Notes: generated from the letters alone by a model not told the origin. Counted from the first letter of the stretch, positions 1 through 8,609 are shown. The stretch is DNA of 64,000 bases from Ornithinicoccus hortensis (GCF_006716185.1 NZ_VFOP01000001.1:930001-994000), one strand, 5' to 3'. Program-made: numbers and translations.

Positions 1-15
1 CAATTCCTGGTGTGC

Positions 16-42
16 ACCGGGTCAAGCGCGGAGGGACCCGGT
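16..42. terminator. Hairpin downstream of first gene
   Basis: An 8-bp perfect inverted repeat (ACCGGGTC at 16-23, GACCCGGT at 35-42) lies just past the stop of the minus-strand gene ending at 52. No T-tract follows, so it is only a weak terminator candidate. Confidence 0.3.
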
Positions 43-51
43 TGGGAGGCG

Positions 52-546
52 TCAGTTCAGGAAGCTGAACAGCCCGTCGAGGCCGTCCCGCGGGGTGCCC
101 CACACGATGTCGTCCCGCAGCACCTCCACCTGCCCGGTCGTGTCGAGGCGCCAGTACTTCTGCGCCTTGCCCTCCACCGTGGCCGACACGACCAGGGAGG
201 TGAGCGTCACCGGCGGCGACAGGCGGGGCAGCGCCAGGGAACACCGGGACCCGGGCTCGGCCTGCGCCGGGGCGCCGGGACGGAGGGTCGGTTGGTGCAG
301 CACGGCCACGCCGTGGCGGCGGTCCGGCAGCGCCAGCCGGGTGCTCGCGACCCACCGGCCGAGGTCGCCGTCGGGGACCGGCTCGCGGCAGGTGGCGGCG
401 ACGAGCGTCACGGGGTGGGGCGAGGGATTGTCCAGGAGCACGGAGCGCCCGTCGGGCGTGGCCTCCTCGGTCCAGCGGACTGTCGCCACCTCCTTCCAGA
501 AGGTGCCGGTCAGCAGGACCTGACAGATGTCGCGGAGCACGGCCAT
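52..546 (-). CDS. Hypothetical protein, about 164 aa
   Basis: I do not recognise this family. The ATG at 546 is chosen because a GAGGTGG ribosome-binding site lies 5 nt upstream; a GTG at 555 is possible but has no such site. The protein is soluble-looking, with no signal peptide or membrane segment. It is rich in Arg, Val and Leu, with alternating hydrophobic stretches suggesting a beta-rich fold (for example LTSLVVSATVEG near the C-terminus). It stands alone, divergent from the secreted cell-wall protein that follows, with about 190 bp between the two start codons. Confidence that it is a real gene rests on the ribosome-binding site and on conventional codon use. Confidence 0.6.
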   Translation of the reverse strand: MAVLRDICQVLLTGTFWKEVATVRWTEEATPDGRSVLLDNPSPHPVTLVAATCREPVPDGDLGRWVASTRLALPDRRHGVAVLHQPTLRPGAPAQAEPGSRCSLALPRLSPPVTLTSLVVSATVEGKAQKYWRLDTTGQVEVLRDDIVWGTPRDGLDGLFSFLN

Positions 547-738
547 GGGGTCCACCTCGTCGGTACGTCGTGGGTCGGATGCTAGCTCGGACGGTCCGCT
601 CGCCCCCGGGGTTCCGGTGGATCGTCACGGCGCGGTCAGCGTTTGCCCAACGCGGGGCCAGCATTCGTGCGCAACTCTTGTCACAGGAGTCACACCTGCT
701 CCATGCTGGCTGGCGCCCGACGGACTTGGAGAACTCCC

Positions 739-3186
739 GTGCGCCGCACTCTTGTCACCGCCCTCGCCGTGCTGTCCCTCGCGATCGCCCCCGCATCGCT
801 GGCCCAGCCGGAGCCCACCACCGCCGACGAACCGGCGGCCGACGTCGTCGTGCTGGGGGTCACCCCCGACGACGGGGAGGGCGGAGAGGCACCCGCCGGG
901 GAACTCGAGCCGACCCCCGAGATCGTGGTGAACGACGACGGCCTGGTCGAGGACCAGCGACACGGCATGGTCGCCCCGGAAGCCGAGGTGCTCGGCCACG
1001 TGCCGGAGGCCGTCGTCGTCCCGGACCAGACCACGCTGCCGGCGGCCGAGCCGCACGCCGAGGTCTTCGACCGGCCCAGCGACGGGATCTTCGACCTCGT
1101 CGGCGGCGGATTCGGGCACGGCATCGGGATGTCCCAGTACGGGGCCGACGGCGCCGGGAAGGCGGGGCTGAACCACAAGCAGATCCTCGACTTCTACTAC
1201 CCGGGCACGAAGCTGGAGACCCGGTCGACCGGCACCATCCGGATCGGCATCACCATCGACAACGACGGGGTCACCCGCGTCGCCCACCGGAGCGGCCTGC
1301 AGGTGTCCAGCGGACCCGGCGGCACGAAATACACCCTGCCGTCCGGTCGGAACCAGTGGCGGGTGCTGGCGACCGGCAGCTCGGCCAGCAGCTGCCAGCT
1401 GCAGGGGCGCGACAGCGCAGGCACGTGGACCGCCTACTGGCCCTCGGGCATGGCCAAGGCATGCCCGGTCACCTTCAGCTCCCCGTCGGAGTCGACGGTG
1501 GACCTCTACCTGCCGAGCGGCCAGCTGCGGGTCTACCGGGGGGCGATCACCGGCACCCACACCGGCTCCAGCGCCCTGACCACGGTCAACGCGCTGCCGA
1601 TGCAGCAGTACCTGCGCTCGGTGGTCAACACCGAGATGCCCAACTACTTCCACGCCCAGGCGCTGCGGGTGCAGGCCGTGGCGGCGCGCACCTACGCGCT
1701 GCGGGGCAGCGGCGGCACGCCCTCCTACGACACCTGTGACACGACCTACTGCCAGGCCTACTCCGGACGTGGGGTGCGCAACAGCAACGGCACCATCACC
1801 TCCCACGAGCACCCGAACGCCGACGCGGCGGTCGAGGCGACGAACGGCCAGGTGCTCACCTTCAAGTTCGCCGACGGCGTCACCCGGTTGGCCACCACGA
1901 TGTACTCCTCCTCCACCGGGGGCTGGACCACGACCGGGGGCGCCGGCCACGACTACCTGGCGGCCCACGCGGACCCCTACGACGCCGTCGCGGGCAACGC
2001 CCGCAACTCCTGGACCGCGGAACTGCCGGCCTCCTCGCTCGAGGCGCGCTACGGCATACACCGGGTCGAGCGGGTGCAGATCCTGACCCGGGACGGCCAC
2101 GGCAAGTGGGGCGGACGGGTGCTCACCGCGCGCGTCGAGGGCTACACCTCCGGGGGGCAGTACACGTATGCCGACGCCACCGGTGGGGGCCTGCAGATGG
2201 CCCGCCCGTGGCCGGCCTGGAACAAGGGGCTGTCCTCCAACTACTTCACCTTCACCGGTGGCGGGACGCCCCCGTCCGCCGACCCGGTCCGGCTCTCGGG
2301 CACGGACCGCTACGGCACGGCGGCCGAGGTCGCCAAGGCGTGGAGCCCGGGCGTGAGCGTGGTGTATGTCGTGTCCGGCCAGCAGTACCCAGACGCGCTG
2401 ACCGCGGCGGCCCGGGCCGGGGTCTACGACGCCCCGGTGCTGCTGGTGAAGAAGGGCTCGATCCCGGCCGCGACGGACTCCGCGCTGGTCCGGCTCAAGC
2501 CGCAGCGCGTCGTCGTGATCGGTGGCACGGGCGCCGTGTCCTCCACCGTCGCGACCAAGCTGAAGGGCTACACCACCAGCGGCAACCTGCAGCGCGTCGC
2601 AGGATCGGACCGGTACGAGACAGCGGCCGCGCTCGCCTCCTACTACCCGTCCGGCGGCAGCCGGGTCTACCTGGCCAGCGGCCAGAACTTCCCGGACGCA
2701 CTGGCCGTGGCGGCGCTCGCCGGTGACCAGCAGGCGCCCCTGCTGCTGACCCGCAAGGGCGGCCTGGACGCGGCCACCGTGGCCGAGCTGAAGCGGCTCA
2801 ACGCCGGCGAGGTCGTCGTGCTGGGCGGCACCGCGGCGATTTCCAAGAAGACGGCCGAGCAGGCCGCCGGCCACACCCGCAGCGGCTCCTACACCCGGCT
2901 GGCCGGAGCGAACCGCTACGAGACGGCCAAGGCCGTGGCCGCGAGGTTCCCGGCCGGGTCCTCGCCCGCGCACGTGGCCTCCGGCCAGGAGTTCCCGGAC
3001 GCGATGGTCGGGGCGGCGCTCGCCGGGCGCCGCGGCACCCCGATCCTGCTCACCCGGGCCGACAGCGTCCCGCCCGCGACGGCGTCGGCGCTGCAGCGGC
3101 AGAGCCCCTCGCAGATGTACGTCTTCGGCGGCAAGGCGGTGGTGCACGACAGCACGCTGGCCGACCTCGGGGAGTACCTGCCCTGA
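739..3186 (+). CDS. Secreted SpoIID/LytB-domain protein with three CWB2 repeats
   Basis: Secreted cell-envelope protein of about 815 aa. The GTG start at 739 follows TTGGAGAA and opens a classic signal peptide (MRRTLVTALAVLSLAIAPAS, cleavage near residue 22). An ATG at 703 would only add a poor N-terminus. Residues about 125-320 form a SpoIID/LytB domain: FGHGIGMSQYGADG near 126, and LPMQQYLRSVVNTEMP followed by QAVAARTYA near 285-320. In sporulating firmicutes SpoIID is a peptidoglycan lytic transglycosylase; here a wall-hydrolase or amidase-enhancer role is inferred. From about residue 513 come three cell-wall-binding repeat 2 units, seen as LSGTDRYGTAAEVA, VAGSDRYETAAALA and LAGANRYETAKAVA, which anchor proteins non-covalently to secondary wall polymers. 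It is monocistronic. A second CWB2 protein lies at 48.7-50.1 kb. Confidence 0.9.
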   Translation: MRRTLVTALAVLSLAIAPASLAQPEPTTADEPAADVVVLGVTPDDGEGGEAPAGELEPTPEIVVNDDGLVEDQRHGMVAPEAEVLGHVPEAVVVPDQTTLPAAEPHAEVFDRPSDGIFDLVGGGFGHGIGMSQYGADGAGKAGLNHKQILDFYYPGTKLETRSTGTIRIGITIDNDGVTRVAHRSGLQVSSGPGGTKYTLPSGRNQWRVLATGSSASSCQLQGRDSAGTWTAYWPSGMAKACPVTFSSPSESTVDLYLPSGQLRVYRGAITGTHTGSSALTTVNALPMQQYLRSVVNTEMPNYFHAQALRVQAVAARTYALRGSGGTPSYDTCDTTYCQAYSGRGVRNSNGTITSHEHPNADAAVEATNGQVLTFKFADGVTRLATTMYSSSTGGWTTTGGAGHDYLAAHADPYDAVAGNARNSWTAELPASSLEARYGIHRVERVQILTRDGHGKWGGRVLTARVEGYTSGGQYTYADATGGGLQMARPWPAWNKGLSSNYFTFTGGGTPPSADPVRLSGTDRYGTAAEVAKAWSPGVSVVYVVSGQQYPDALTAAARAGVYDAPVLLVKKGSIPAATDSALVRLKPQRVVVIGGTGAVSSTVATKLKGYTTSGNLQRVAGSDRYETAAALASYYPSGGSRVYLASGQNFPDALAVAALAGDQQAPLLLTRKGGLDAATVAELKRLNAGEVVVLGGTAAISKKTAEQAAGHTRSGSYTRLAGANRYETAKAVAARFPAGSSPAHVASGQEFPDAMVGAALAGRRGTPILLTRADSVPPATASALQRQSPSQMYVFGGKAVVHDSTLADLGEYLP

Positions 3187-3252
3187 TCACCCGCACCGGT
3201 CGAGGGCCGCAAGGTCCCCGGTGACCGGGCGTGCCTGTGGGACCATGCGCCC

Positions 3253-4782
3253 ATGACTGAGTCCAACCCTGCGCAGGGGCAGCTCCGGGAGCGGGAGCGC
3301 ACGTTGGTCGAGACCAACGGGATCGACATCATCGCCGAGTCGGAGCGGACCGCCAAGCCGTCCGACCTGTTCTGGCCCTGGTTCGCGGCCAACGTCTCGG
3401 TCTTCGGGATGAGCTACGCCGCGTTCGTCTACGGCTTCGGCGTCTCCTTCGCCCAGGCGATCCTGGTCACCGTTGTCGGCGTGACCCTGTCCTTCCTGTT
3501 CTGCGGCATCATCGCGATCGCCGGCAAGCGGGGCTCCGCACCGACCATGGTGCTGTCCCGGGCCGCGTTCGGGGTGAACGGGCAGAAGGTTCCGGGGGTC
3601 TTCTCCTGGCTGATCTCGATCGGCTGGGAGACCTTCCTGGCGATCATGGCCACGCTGGCCACCGCGACCGTCTTCGGCGAGCTCGGCTGGAGCAGCGGCA
3701 CCACCACCAAGGTGATCGCGTGCGTGGTCATCGCCGCGCTGATCGTGCTCGCCTCGGTCGCCGGCTACCACACGATCATCGCGATGCAGTCGGTGCTGAC
3801 CTGGCTCACCGGGGCGATCACGATCCTGTACATCGTGCTCACCTTCGGCGAGATCGACATGTCGGTGGTCACGGCGCTGCCGGGCGGGTCGACGCAGGCG
3901 GTGATCGGGGCGCTGGTGATGGTGATGACCGGTTTCGGGCTCGGCTGGATCAACATCGCCGCGGACTGGTCGCGCTACCAGCGGCGGGACGCCTCGGGCG
4001 GGGCAATCGTCTTCTGGAACACCTTCGGTGGCGCGCTCGCGCCGACCCTGCTGGTCTGCTACGGCCTGGCCCTGGCCGGCACCCAGCCCGGCCTCATCGA
4101 CGGGATCGCCAACGACCCGATCGGCACGTTGGCCACCATCCTGCCGAACTGGTTCCTGGTGCCCTTCCTGGTCGCGGCCGTCCTGGCCCTGGTCAGTGGC
4201 GCGGTGCTGGGCATCTACTCCTCGGGGCTGACCCTGCTCAGCCTGGGCGTGAAGATCCCCCGCCCCGCGGCGGCCGGGATCGACGGCATCATCCTGACCC
4301 TGGGCACGATCTACGTGGTGTTCTTCGCCGAGAACTTCCTGGCGCCGTTCCAGAGCTTCCTGATCACCCTGGGCGTGCCGATCGCCACCTGGGCCGGGAT
4401 CCTGATGGCCGACGTGATGCTGCGCCGCCGGGACTACGACGAGCACGCGTTGTTCCACGGCTCCGGCCGCTACGGCGACTGGAACTGGACCTCCGTGGCG
4501 CTGATGGCGGTCGGCTCAGTCGTCGGCTGGGGTCTGGTGATCAACAGCTTCGCCGAGGACGCCGGGTGGAACAACTGGCAGGGCTACCTGCTCGGCCCGC
4601 TCGGCCTCGGTGGCCGCGATGGCGACTGGGCGTGGGCCAACCTGGGTGTCTTCGTCGCCCTGCTCATCGGGTTCGTCGGGTATGCCGTGCTGCAGGCCGG
4701 CGCGGTCCGTCGCCAGGAGGCCGCGGCGCCGGTCGCGCCCGGTGGGGGCGCCGGTGACGGCGCGGACCGGACCGCGGTGTGA
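3253..4782 (+). CDS. NCS1-family cytosine/purine-type permease
   Basis: Membrane transporter of the nucleobase:cation symporter-1 family (cytosine, purines, allantoin, thiamine), 509 aa with about twelve hydrophobic segments. The N-terminal PSDLFWPWFAANVSVFGMSY segment and the following glycine-rich helix are typical of the family. The ATG at 3253 is the only sensible start. The cysteine hydrolase begins 12 nt downstream, so the two are probably co-transcribed, suggesting uptake of a nitrogenous compound that the hydrolase then cleaves. Substrate cannot be read from the sequence. No riboswitch is visible in the 66 nt upstream. Confidence 0.9.
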   Translation: MTESNPAQGQLRERERTLVETNGIDIIAESERTAKPSDLFWPWFAANVSVFGMSYAAFVYGFGVSFAQAILVTVVGVTLSFLFCGIIAIAGKRGSAPTMVLSRAAFGVNGQKVPGVFSWLISIGWETFLAIMATLATATVFGELGWSSGTTTKVIACVVIAALIVLASVAGYHTIIAMQSVLTWLTGAITILYIVLTFGEIDMSVVTALPGGSTQAVIGALVMVMTGFGLGWINIAADWSRYQRRDASGGAIVFWNTFGGALAPTLLVCYGLALAGTQPGLIDGIANDPIGTLATILPNWFLVPFLVAAVLALVSGAVLGIYSSGLTLLSLGVKIPRPAAAGIDGIILTLGTIYVVFFAENFLAPFQSFLITLGVPIATWAGILMADVMLRRRDYDEHALFHGSGRYGDWNWTSVALMAVGSVVGWGLVINSFAEDAGWNNWQGYLLGPLGLGGRDGDWAWANLGVFVALLIGFVGYAVLQAGAVRRQEAAAPVAPGGGAGDGADRTAV

Positions 4783-4794
4783 GGGGGCAGACCG

Positions 4795-5343
4795 GTGAGT
4801 GACCAGCCCTGGTTGGTGGTGATCGACCCGCAGGTGATCTTCGCCGACCCGTCCTCGGACTGGGCCGCGCCGCGGTTCTTCGAGATCGTGGACCCGGTGC
4901 GGTCCCTGGCCGAGCACTTCGGGGACCGGGTCGTGCTGACCCGGTGGGTGCCGCCGGCGGAGAAGGTCGGCTCCTGGGTGCCCTACTTCGAGCAGTGGTC
5001 CTTCGCGGACAAGCCGGCCGACGACCCGCTCTTCGACCTGGTGCCGGCGGCCGCGGCCCTCGGCGCACGGCATACGGTCGACGAACCCACCTTCGGCAAG
5101 TGGGGCGAGCAGCTCCGGTCGATCACCGGGCCGACGCCGCACCTGGTGCTGACCGGGGTGGCGACCGACTGCTGCGTGATCTCGACCGCGTTGCCGGCCA
5201 TCGACGGCGGCGCGACGGTGACCGTCGTCTCCGACGCGTGCGCCGGGTCGGACGACACCAACCACCGACGGGCGCTGGACGCGATGGGGCTCTACGAGCC
5301 GCAGCTGTGGGTCAGGACCACCGCCGAGGTGCTCGGCGGCTGA
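4795..5343 (+). CDS. Isochorismatase-like cysteine hydrolase
   Basis: Soluble hydrolase of the isochorismatase superfamily, 182 aa, the usual length. The catalytic triad is visible: Asp in VIDPQ (residue 11), Lys in FGKWGE (about 101) and Cys in TDCCV (about 124). Family members include nicotinamidase, ureidoacrylate amidohydrolase and N-carbamoylsarcosine amidase; which reaction applies here is not determinable. The GTG at 4795 opens the reading frame 12 nt after the permease stop, implying a two-gene operon that ends at a strong terminator at 5368-5406. Confidence 0.85.
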   Translation: MSDQPWLVVIDPQVIFADPSSDWAAPRFFEIVDPVRSLAEHFGDRVVLTRWVPPAEKVGSWVPYFEQWSFADKPADDPLFDLVPAAAALGARHTVDEPTFGKWGEQLRSITGPTPHLVLTGVATDCCVISTALPAIDGGATVTVVSDACAGSDDTNHRRALDAMGLYEPQLWVRTTAEVLGG

Positions 5344-5367
5344 CCGGCCTACCCCGTAGCCGGACAT

Positions 5368-5406
5368 ACAGAGGGCCCGCCCCGGATCACGGGGCGGGCC
5401 CTCTGT
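5368..5406 (+). terminator. Strong hairpin terminator
   Basis: Perfect 17-bp inverted repeat (5368-5384 and 5390-5406) with a 5-nt loop GATCA, 24 bp past the hydrolase stop codon. It also faces the end of the minus-strand gene at 5451 and could serve both directions. Confidence 0.85.
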
Positions 5407-5450
5407 TGCGGGACCGGGCGTCCGGCCGGCGGCCGAGGCTGGGGACAGGC

Positions 5451-5735
5451 CTAACCGGCTGCCGAGGCGGAACTCTGCACGGTCCGTGGGGACTCCTGCA
5501 CGATCACGGCGTGCAGGTAGGGGCTGGTGAGGTTGTGCGGCAGCGCGCGCGCCCACAACCAGGGGTCGTCGTAGAAACTGATGATGCGGGGCCCGGGGAA
5601 GGCCACCATGGACTCGCCCAGGTCGAGCGCGCTCCGCGAGCCGGTCACCCGGTGCGTGCCGTCGTCCCTGACCTCCAAGGTGGTCACCACCTCGGTGAAC
5701 CGGTGGTGGGTGGACCGGAGTTCGACTGTGATCAT
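5451..5735 (-). CDS. Small hypothetical protein, 94 aa
   Basis: Unrecognised. It starts MITVELRSTHHRF and reads as a single alpha/beta domain with no export signal or membrane segment; WLWARALP is a distinctive internal motif. It converges on the terminator at 5368-5406 and lies downstream of a 12-bp inverted repeat at 5804-5850 that may belong to its control region. No good ribosome-binding site precedes the ATG, so the start is uncertain. Confidence 0.5.
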   Translation of the reverse strand: MITVELRSTHHRFTEVVTTLEVRDDGTHRVTGSRSALDLGESMVAFPGPRIISFYDDPWLWARALPHNLTSPYLHAVIVQESPRTVQSSASAAG

Positions 5736-5803
5736 CTGACCGCCCTCATGACATCGCGCGCCTCGGACCGACCTTGCGAGTCACCATTCCCGGCTCCCTC
5801 CGA

Positions 5804-5850
5804 CGACACAACGGCTATGAGTCTAGGCCGGATCTGTCGCCGTTGTGTCG
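5804..5850. promoter_or_regulatory. 12-bp inverted repeat upstream of 94-aa gene
   Basis: Perfect arms CGACACAACGGC (5804-5815) and GCCGTTGTGTCG (5839-5850), separated by 23 nt. The spacing of about three helical turns between arm centres suits an operator. The stretch 5736-6063 contains no convincing gene, only this dyad, a C-rich run near 5910-5940 and the tandem repeat at 5941. Confidence 0.4.
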
Positions 5851-5940
5851 CCCCCACGGTGCGCCCCGAACCTCTCACCCCCGCTGCCCGGCAACGACTC
5901 TCACCTCCCGCGCCCACCCCCACCCCACCCCCACCCCCGA

Positions 5941-6026
5941 CCGGACGCGTGAGGTGGCGGTCCCCACCCCTGACCGGACGCGTGAGGTGGCGGTCCCCAC
6001 CCCTGACCGAACGCGTGAGGTGTCGC
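5941..6026. repeat. 33-nt tandem repeat, 2.6 copies
   Basis: Two identical 33-nt units (5941-5973 and 5974-6006) begin CCGGACGCGTGAGGTGGCGG and are followed by a diverged partial third unit to 6026. On the minus strand the unit contains ACGCGTCCGGTC followed by a G-rich run and GACCGCC. Related units lie on the opposite side of the DinB gene at 6778-6876. There are no spacers, so this is not CRISPR. Confidence 0.85.
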
Positions 6027-6063
6027 CCGTCGTCTCCGTCCGTGGCCGACCCGCGGGCCGGGA

Positions 6064-6759
6064 CTACCTCGCCCTGCGGTCGTCCTCCTCCCCAGCCCGT
6101 CGACCGCCAGGATCCACCTGTCGTGCGGCGTCGCCAGCCGCCTCCTCGAGCCTGGCGACGTAGTCGGTCCACCACTGCGCATCGCCAGCAGGCATGTTCG
6201 GGCGATCCGGGAACAGGCCGACGGCCCCGTCGATCATCTCCCGGACGATGTCGGCCTGGCCGGCGTGACGCTGGGTCTCGGTGACCATGTGGACCAGGAT
6301 CTGGTGCAGCGTCACGTTGGCCTTCTCGGGCGCCCACCAGGGGACCCGCCCCGGAGCATCGAGCGGCAGGAGGCGGATCGTCTCATCCGTGTGCGCCCAG
6401 ACCGCGTGGTACAGCCCGAGGATGTCCTCCCGGGTTTCCCGGCTGGTCGCCCACATGTCGGCGTTATCTTCGGCGTCCTCGGCGAACCACGGCAGTTCGA
6501 TCTCCGAGGGCCGCCCGAAGGTGTCGCCCAGGTAGCCGAGCTCGACGCTGGCCGTGTGCTTGACCAGCCCGAGCAGGTTGGTCCCCGTGGGTGTCATGGG
6601 CCGTCGGATGTCGTACTCCGAGAGGCCGTCGAGCTTCCACAGCAGCGCCTGGCGCGCGTCCCGGAGGTAACGGTGCAGGGTCGCCTTCGGATCACTCGGC
6701 GGCGGCGCCGACACCGGGTCGTTGCCGCCGCCGAGTGCTGGTCCCTTGTCATCGCCCAT
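6064..6759 (-). CDS. DinB/DUF664-family protein
   Basis: Four-helix-bundle protein of the DinB-like superfamily, 231 aa, related to mycothiol- and bacillithiol-dependent metal enzymes. Candidate metal-binding histidines are visible in LVKHTASVELGYLG and in ILVHMVTETQRHAGQAD, the usual His-x(about 80-90)-His-x(about 7)-His pattern. The start is placed at ATG 6759 (MGDDKGP). A longer reading from 6813 would begin inside the intergenic 33-nt repeat and is rejected. As the window also encodes mycothiol synthase, a thiol-transfer or detoxification role is possible but is inference. Confidence 0.85.
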   Translation of the reverse strand: MGDDKGPALGGGNDPVSAPPPSDPKATLHRYLRDARQALLWKLDGLSEYDIRRPMTPTGTNLLGLVKHTASVELGYLGDTFGRPSEIELPWFAEDAEDNADMWATSRETREDILGLYHAVWAHTDETIRLLPLDAPGRVPWWAPEKANVTLHQILVHMVTETQRHAGQADIVREMIDGAVGLFPDRPNMPAGDAQWWTDYVARLEEAAGDAARQVDPGGRRAGEEDDRRAR

Positions 6760-6777
6760 TCCTCGAGCATGCCAGCC

Positions 6778-6876
6778 CGTGCGTCCGGATGCGGGTGAAT
6801 ACCGCCAGCTCATGCGTCTGGTCGGGGGTGGAGGCCGACCGCTCGCGCGTCCGGTCGGGGAGGGGAGGGGACCGCC
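6778..6876. repeat. 33-nt-period degenerate tandem repeat, three units
   Basis: Three adjacent units of exactly 33 nt (6778-6810, 6811-6843, 6844-6876) share the core YGCGTCYGGTCGGGG, ending in a CCGCC- or CCGAC-like string. They match the reverse complement of the 5941-6026 array, so the DinB gene is bracketed by the same repeat in opposite orientation. Confidence 0.75.
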
Positions 6877-6880
6877 GGAG

Positions 6881-8062
6881 TCAGCTGACGAGGGCAGCCT
6901 CGGCCCGGTGCTCGGACGAAGCCCCGGACGCCGCCTCGGCCCGACCCTCCTCCTCGAGCTGGCGGACTAGCGGGATGACCTGCTCGCCGAAGCGCTCGAC
7001 GTCCTCGTGCACGTGCAGGAAGCCCAGCAGGAGCAGGTCGACGCCGACCCGCTTGTACTCCACGATCCGGCGGGCCACCTGCTCGGGCGTGCCGATCAGG
7101 CCGGTGCGGAAGCCGTCGTTGTACTGCACCAGGTCCTTGAACTCGCTGTCGGCCCACATCCCCTTCTTGTCGGCGGTCGCGGCCCCGGCCTGCTTCACCG
7201 CGTTGCCGAAGTCGTTGACCTTGTCGACGTCGGCCTTGGCGATGATCTCCTCGACGACGGAGCGGGCCTCCTCCTCGGTGTCCCGGACGACGGCGAACCC
7301 GTTGAGGCCGAAGCGCACCCGGCGCCCGTTCGCGGCGGCCTGGGCGCCGACGTCCTCGATCTGCTCGGCGGCACCCTCGAGGGTGTTGCCGTTCATGAAG
7401 TACCAGTCGGACAGGCGACCGGCCATCGCCCGGGCGGACGTGGAGTTGCCGCCCTGGAAGACCTCCGGCTGCAGCCGCGGCTGGGGCCGGAAGGTGACGT
7501 CCCTGGTGCGGTAGAAGTCGCCGCGGTAGGTGAAGTCGTCCTCCGCCCACAGGCCGCGGAGCACCTCGATGAACTCCTCGGCGCGGCGGTAGCGCTCCTC
7601 GTGGTCCAGCCAGGGCAGGCCGAGGTCGGTGTACTCCTTCTTGAACCAGCCGGAGACCACGTTGAGGCAGAACCGGTTGTCGTGCAGGTCCTGGGCGGTG
7701 GCCCCGAGCTTGGCCAGCACCGTGGGCGGCCACTGGCCGGGGTGGACGGCCGCGATGACCTTGAGCCGCTCGGTCGCCGACAGCAGGCCGAGGGAGAAGG
7801 ACACCGACTCGTGCTGGGCGTCCGCGCCGTAGGAGGCCAGGTAGCGCACCTGCGTCAGGGCGTAGTCGAAGCCGACCCGCTCCGCCGTGCGGGCCACGTC
7901 GATGTTGTATGCCGGGGTGTGATTGGTCCGCTGCTCGATGGTCGAGACGACCAGCCCGCCCGAGACGTTGGGCACCCAGTAGGCGAAGGCGAGCGGGTCG
8001 GAGCCGGGCGCCCCGGCTCCGGACTGGGCGACGGCGTTCGGCTCGTGCGTGGTGTCGGTCAT
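6881..8062 (-). CDS. sfnG: FMNH2-dependent dimethylsulfone monooxygenase
   Basis: LLM-class (luciferase-like) flavin-dependent monooxygenase, 393 aa. It strongly resembles SfnG, which oxidises dimethylsulfone to methanesulfinate and formaldehyde for sulfur scavenging. Hallmarks are AYWVPNVSGGLVVSTIEQRT near the N-terminus, ALTQVRYLASYGAD, LNVVSGWFKKE, EVFQGGNSTSAR and SDWYFMNGNT. The ATG at 8062 is chosen because it is separated from the flavin reductase stop by one base; a reading from 8164 would run through that gene. About 30 C-terminal residues are Glu/Ala-rich extras. It is co-transcribed with the reductase that supplies FMNH2. Control by sulfur or cysteine status is suggested by the leader ORF at 8814-8909. 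Confidence 0.9.
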   Translation of the reverse strand: MTDTTHEPNAVAQSGAGAPGSDPLAFAYWVPNVSGGLVVSTIEQRTNHTPAYNIDVARTAERVGFDYALTQVRYLASYGADAQHESVSFSLGLLSATERLKVIAAVHPGQWPPTVLAKLGATAQDLHDNRFCLNVVSGWFKKEYTDLGLPWLDHEERYRRAEEFIEVLRGLWAEDDFTYRGDFYRTRDVTFRPQPRLQPEVFQGGNSTSARAMAGRLSDWYFMNGNTLEGAAEQIEDVGAQAAANGRRVRFGLNGFAVVRDTEEEARSVVEEIIAKADVDKVNDFGNAVKQAGAATADKKGMWADSEFKDLVQYNDGFRTGLIGTPEQVARRIVEYKRVGVDLLLLGFLHVHEDVERFGEQVIPLVRQLEEEGRAEAASGASSEHRAEAALVS

Positions 8063-8063
8063 G

Positions 8064-8609
8064 TCAGGCTCCGATCGAGGGGGTGAGTGGGGTGTAGCGG
8101 CCGGCGTGGTGCACGAGGGGCCGGCCGGTGGAGGTGATGGCGTGCTCGACGCGGGCGATCGCAACGAAGCTGTCGCCGGCGTCGACCAGGTCGTGGATCC
8201 GGGTGATCAGTCGTGCGGTGACGCCGTGCACGGCCGGCAGGCCGTGGTCGTCGAAGGACCACGCGCCGTCGTCGACGAAACGCTTGCTGCGGTCCCGGGC
8301 GAACCGGTCCGCCAGGTGCTGCTGATCCTCACCCAGCAGGTGCAGGGCCGCACGCTGGGTCTGCGCGATGGTGACCAGCGAACCGGAGGTCTTGGCCACG
8401 TTGAAGGACACCAGCGGCGGCGTCAGGGAGACCGACGCCACGGAGATCGCGGTGAAGCCGACGGGTCCGCGGGCGCCGGATCCGGTGACGACCCACGCGC
8501 TGGCGGCGGCCCGCGCAAAGGAGCCGCGCAGGTCGACCGCGGGGGCGTCGGCCGTGCGGCCGGGACCGAGGTCCCGGTCGAGATAGGTGGGGGACAGGCT
8601 GAGGGTCAT
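8064..8609 (-). CDS. Flavin reductase (SfnG partner)
   Basis: NAD(P)H:flavin reductase of the FMN-binding split-barrel type, 181 aa. Motifs include ARGPVGFTAISVASVSLTPP and LVSFNVAKTSGS (flavin contacts) and FARDRSKRF. It should supply reduced FMN to the monooxygenase encoded directly downstream, equivalent in role to SfnE/MsuE. The ATG at 8609 follows AGGAGTACCCC, a good ribosome-binding site. It is first in the operon; about 200 nt of GC-rich untranslated sequence with dyads separates it from the leader peptide. Confidence 0.9.
   Translation of the reverse strand: MTLSLSPTYLDRDLGPGRTADAPAVDLRGSFARAAASAWVVTGSGARGPVGFTAISVASVSLTPPLVSFNVAKTSGSLVTIAQTQRAALHLLGEDQQHLADRFARDRSKRFVDDGAWSFDDHGLPAVHGVTARLITRIHDLVDAGDSFVAIARVEHAITSTGRPLVHHAGRYTPLTPSIGA

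Noticed and set aside
6760-6813. N-terminal extension of the DinB protein
   Set aside because: It would read through the intergenic 33-nt repeat; the ATG at 6759 gives the normal family start.
5941-6876. CRISPR array
   Set aside because: Units are directly adjacent with no unique spacers, and no cas genes are present.
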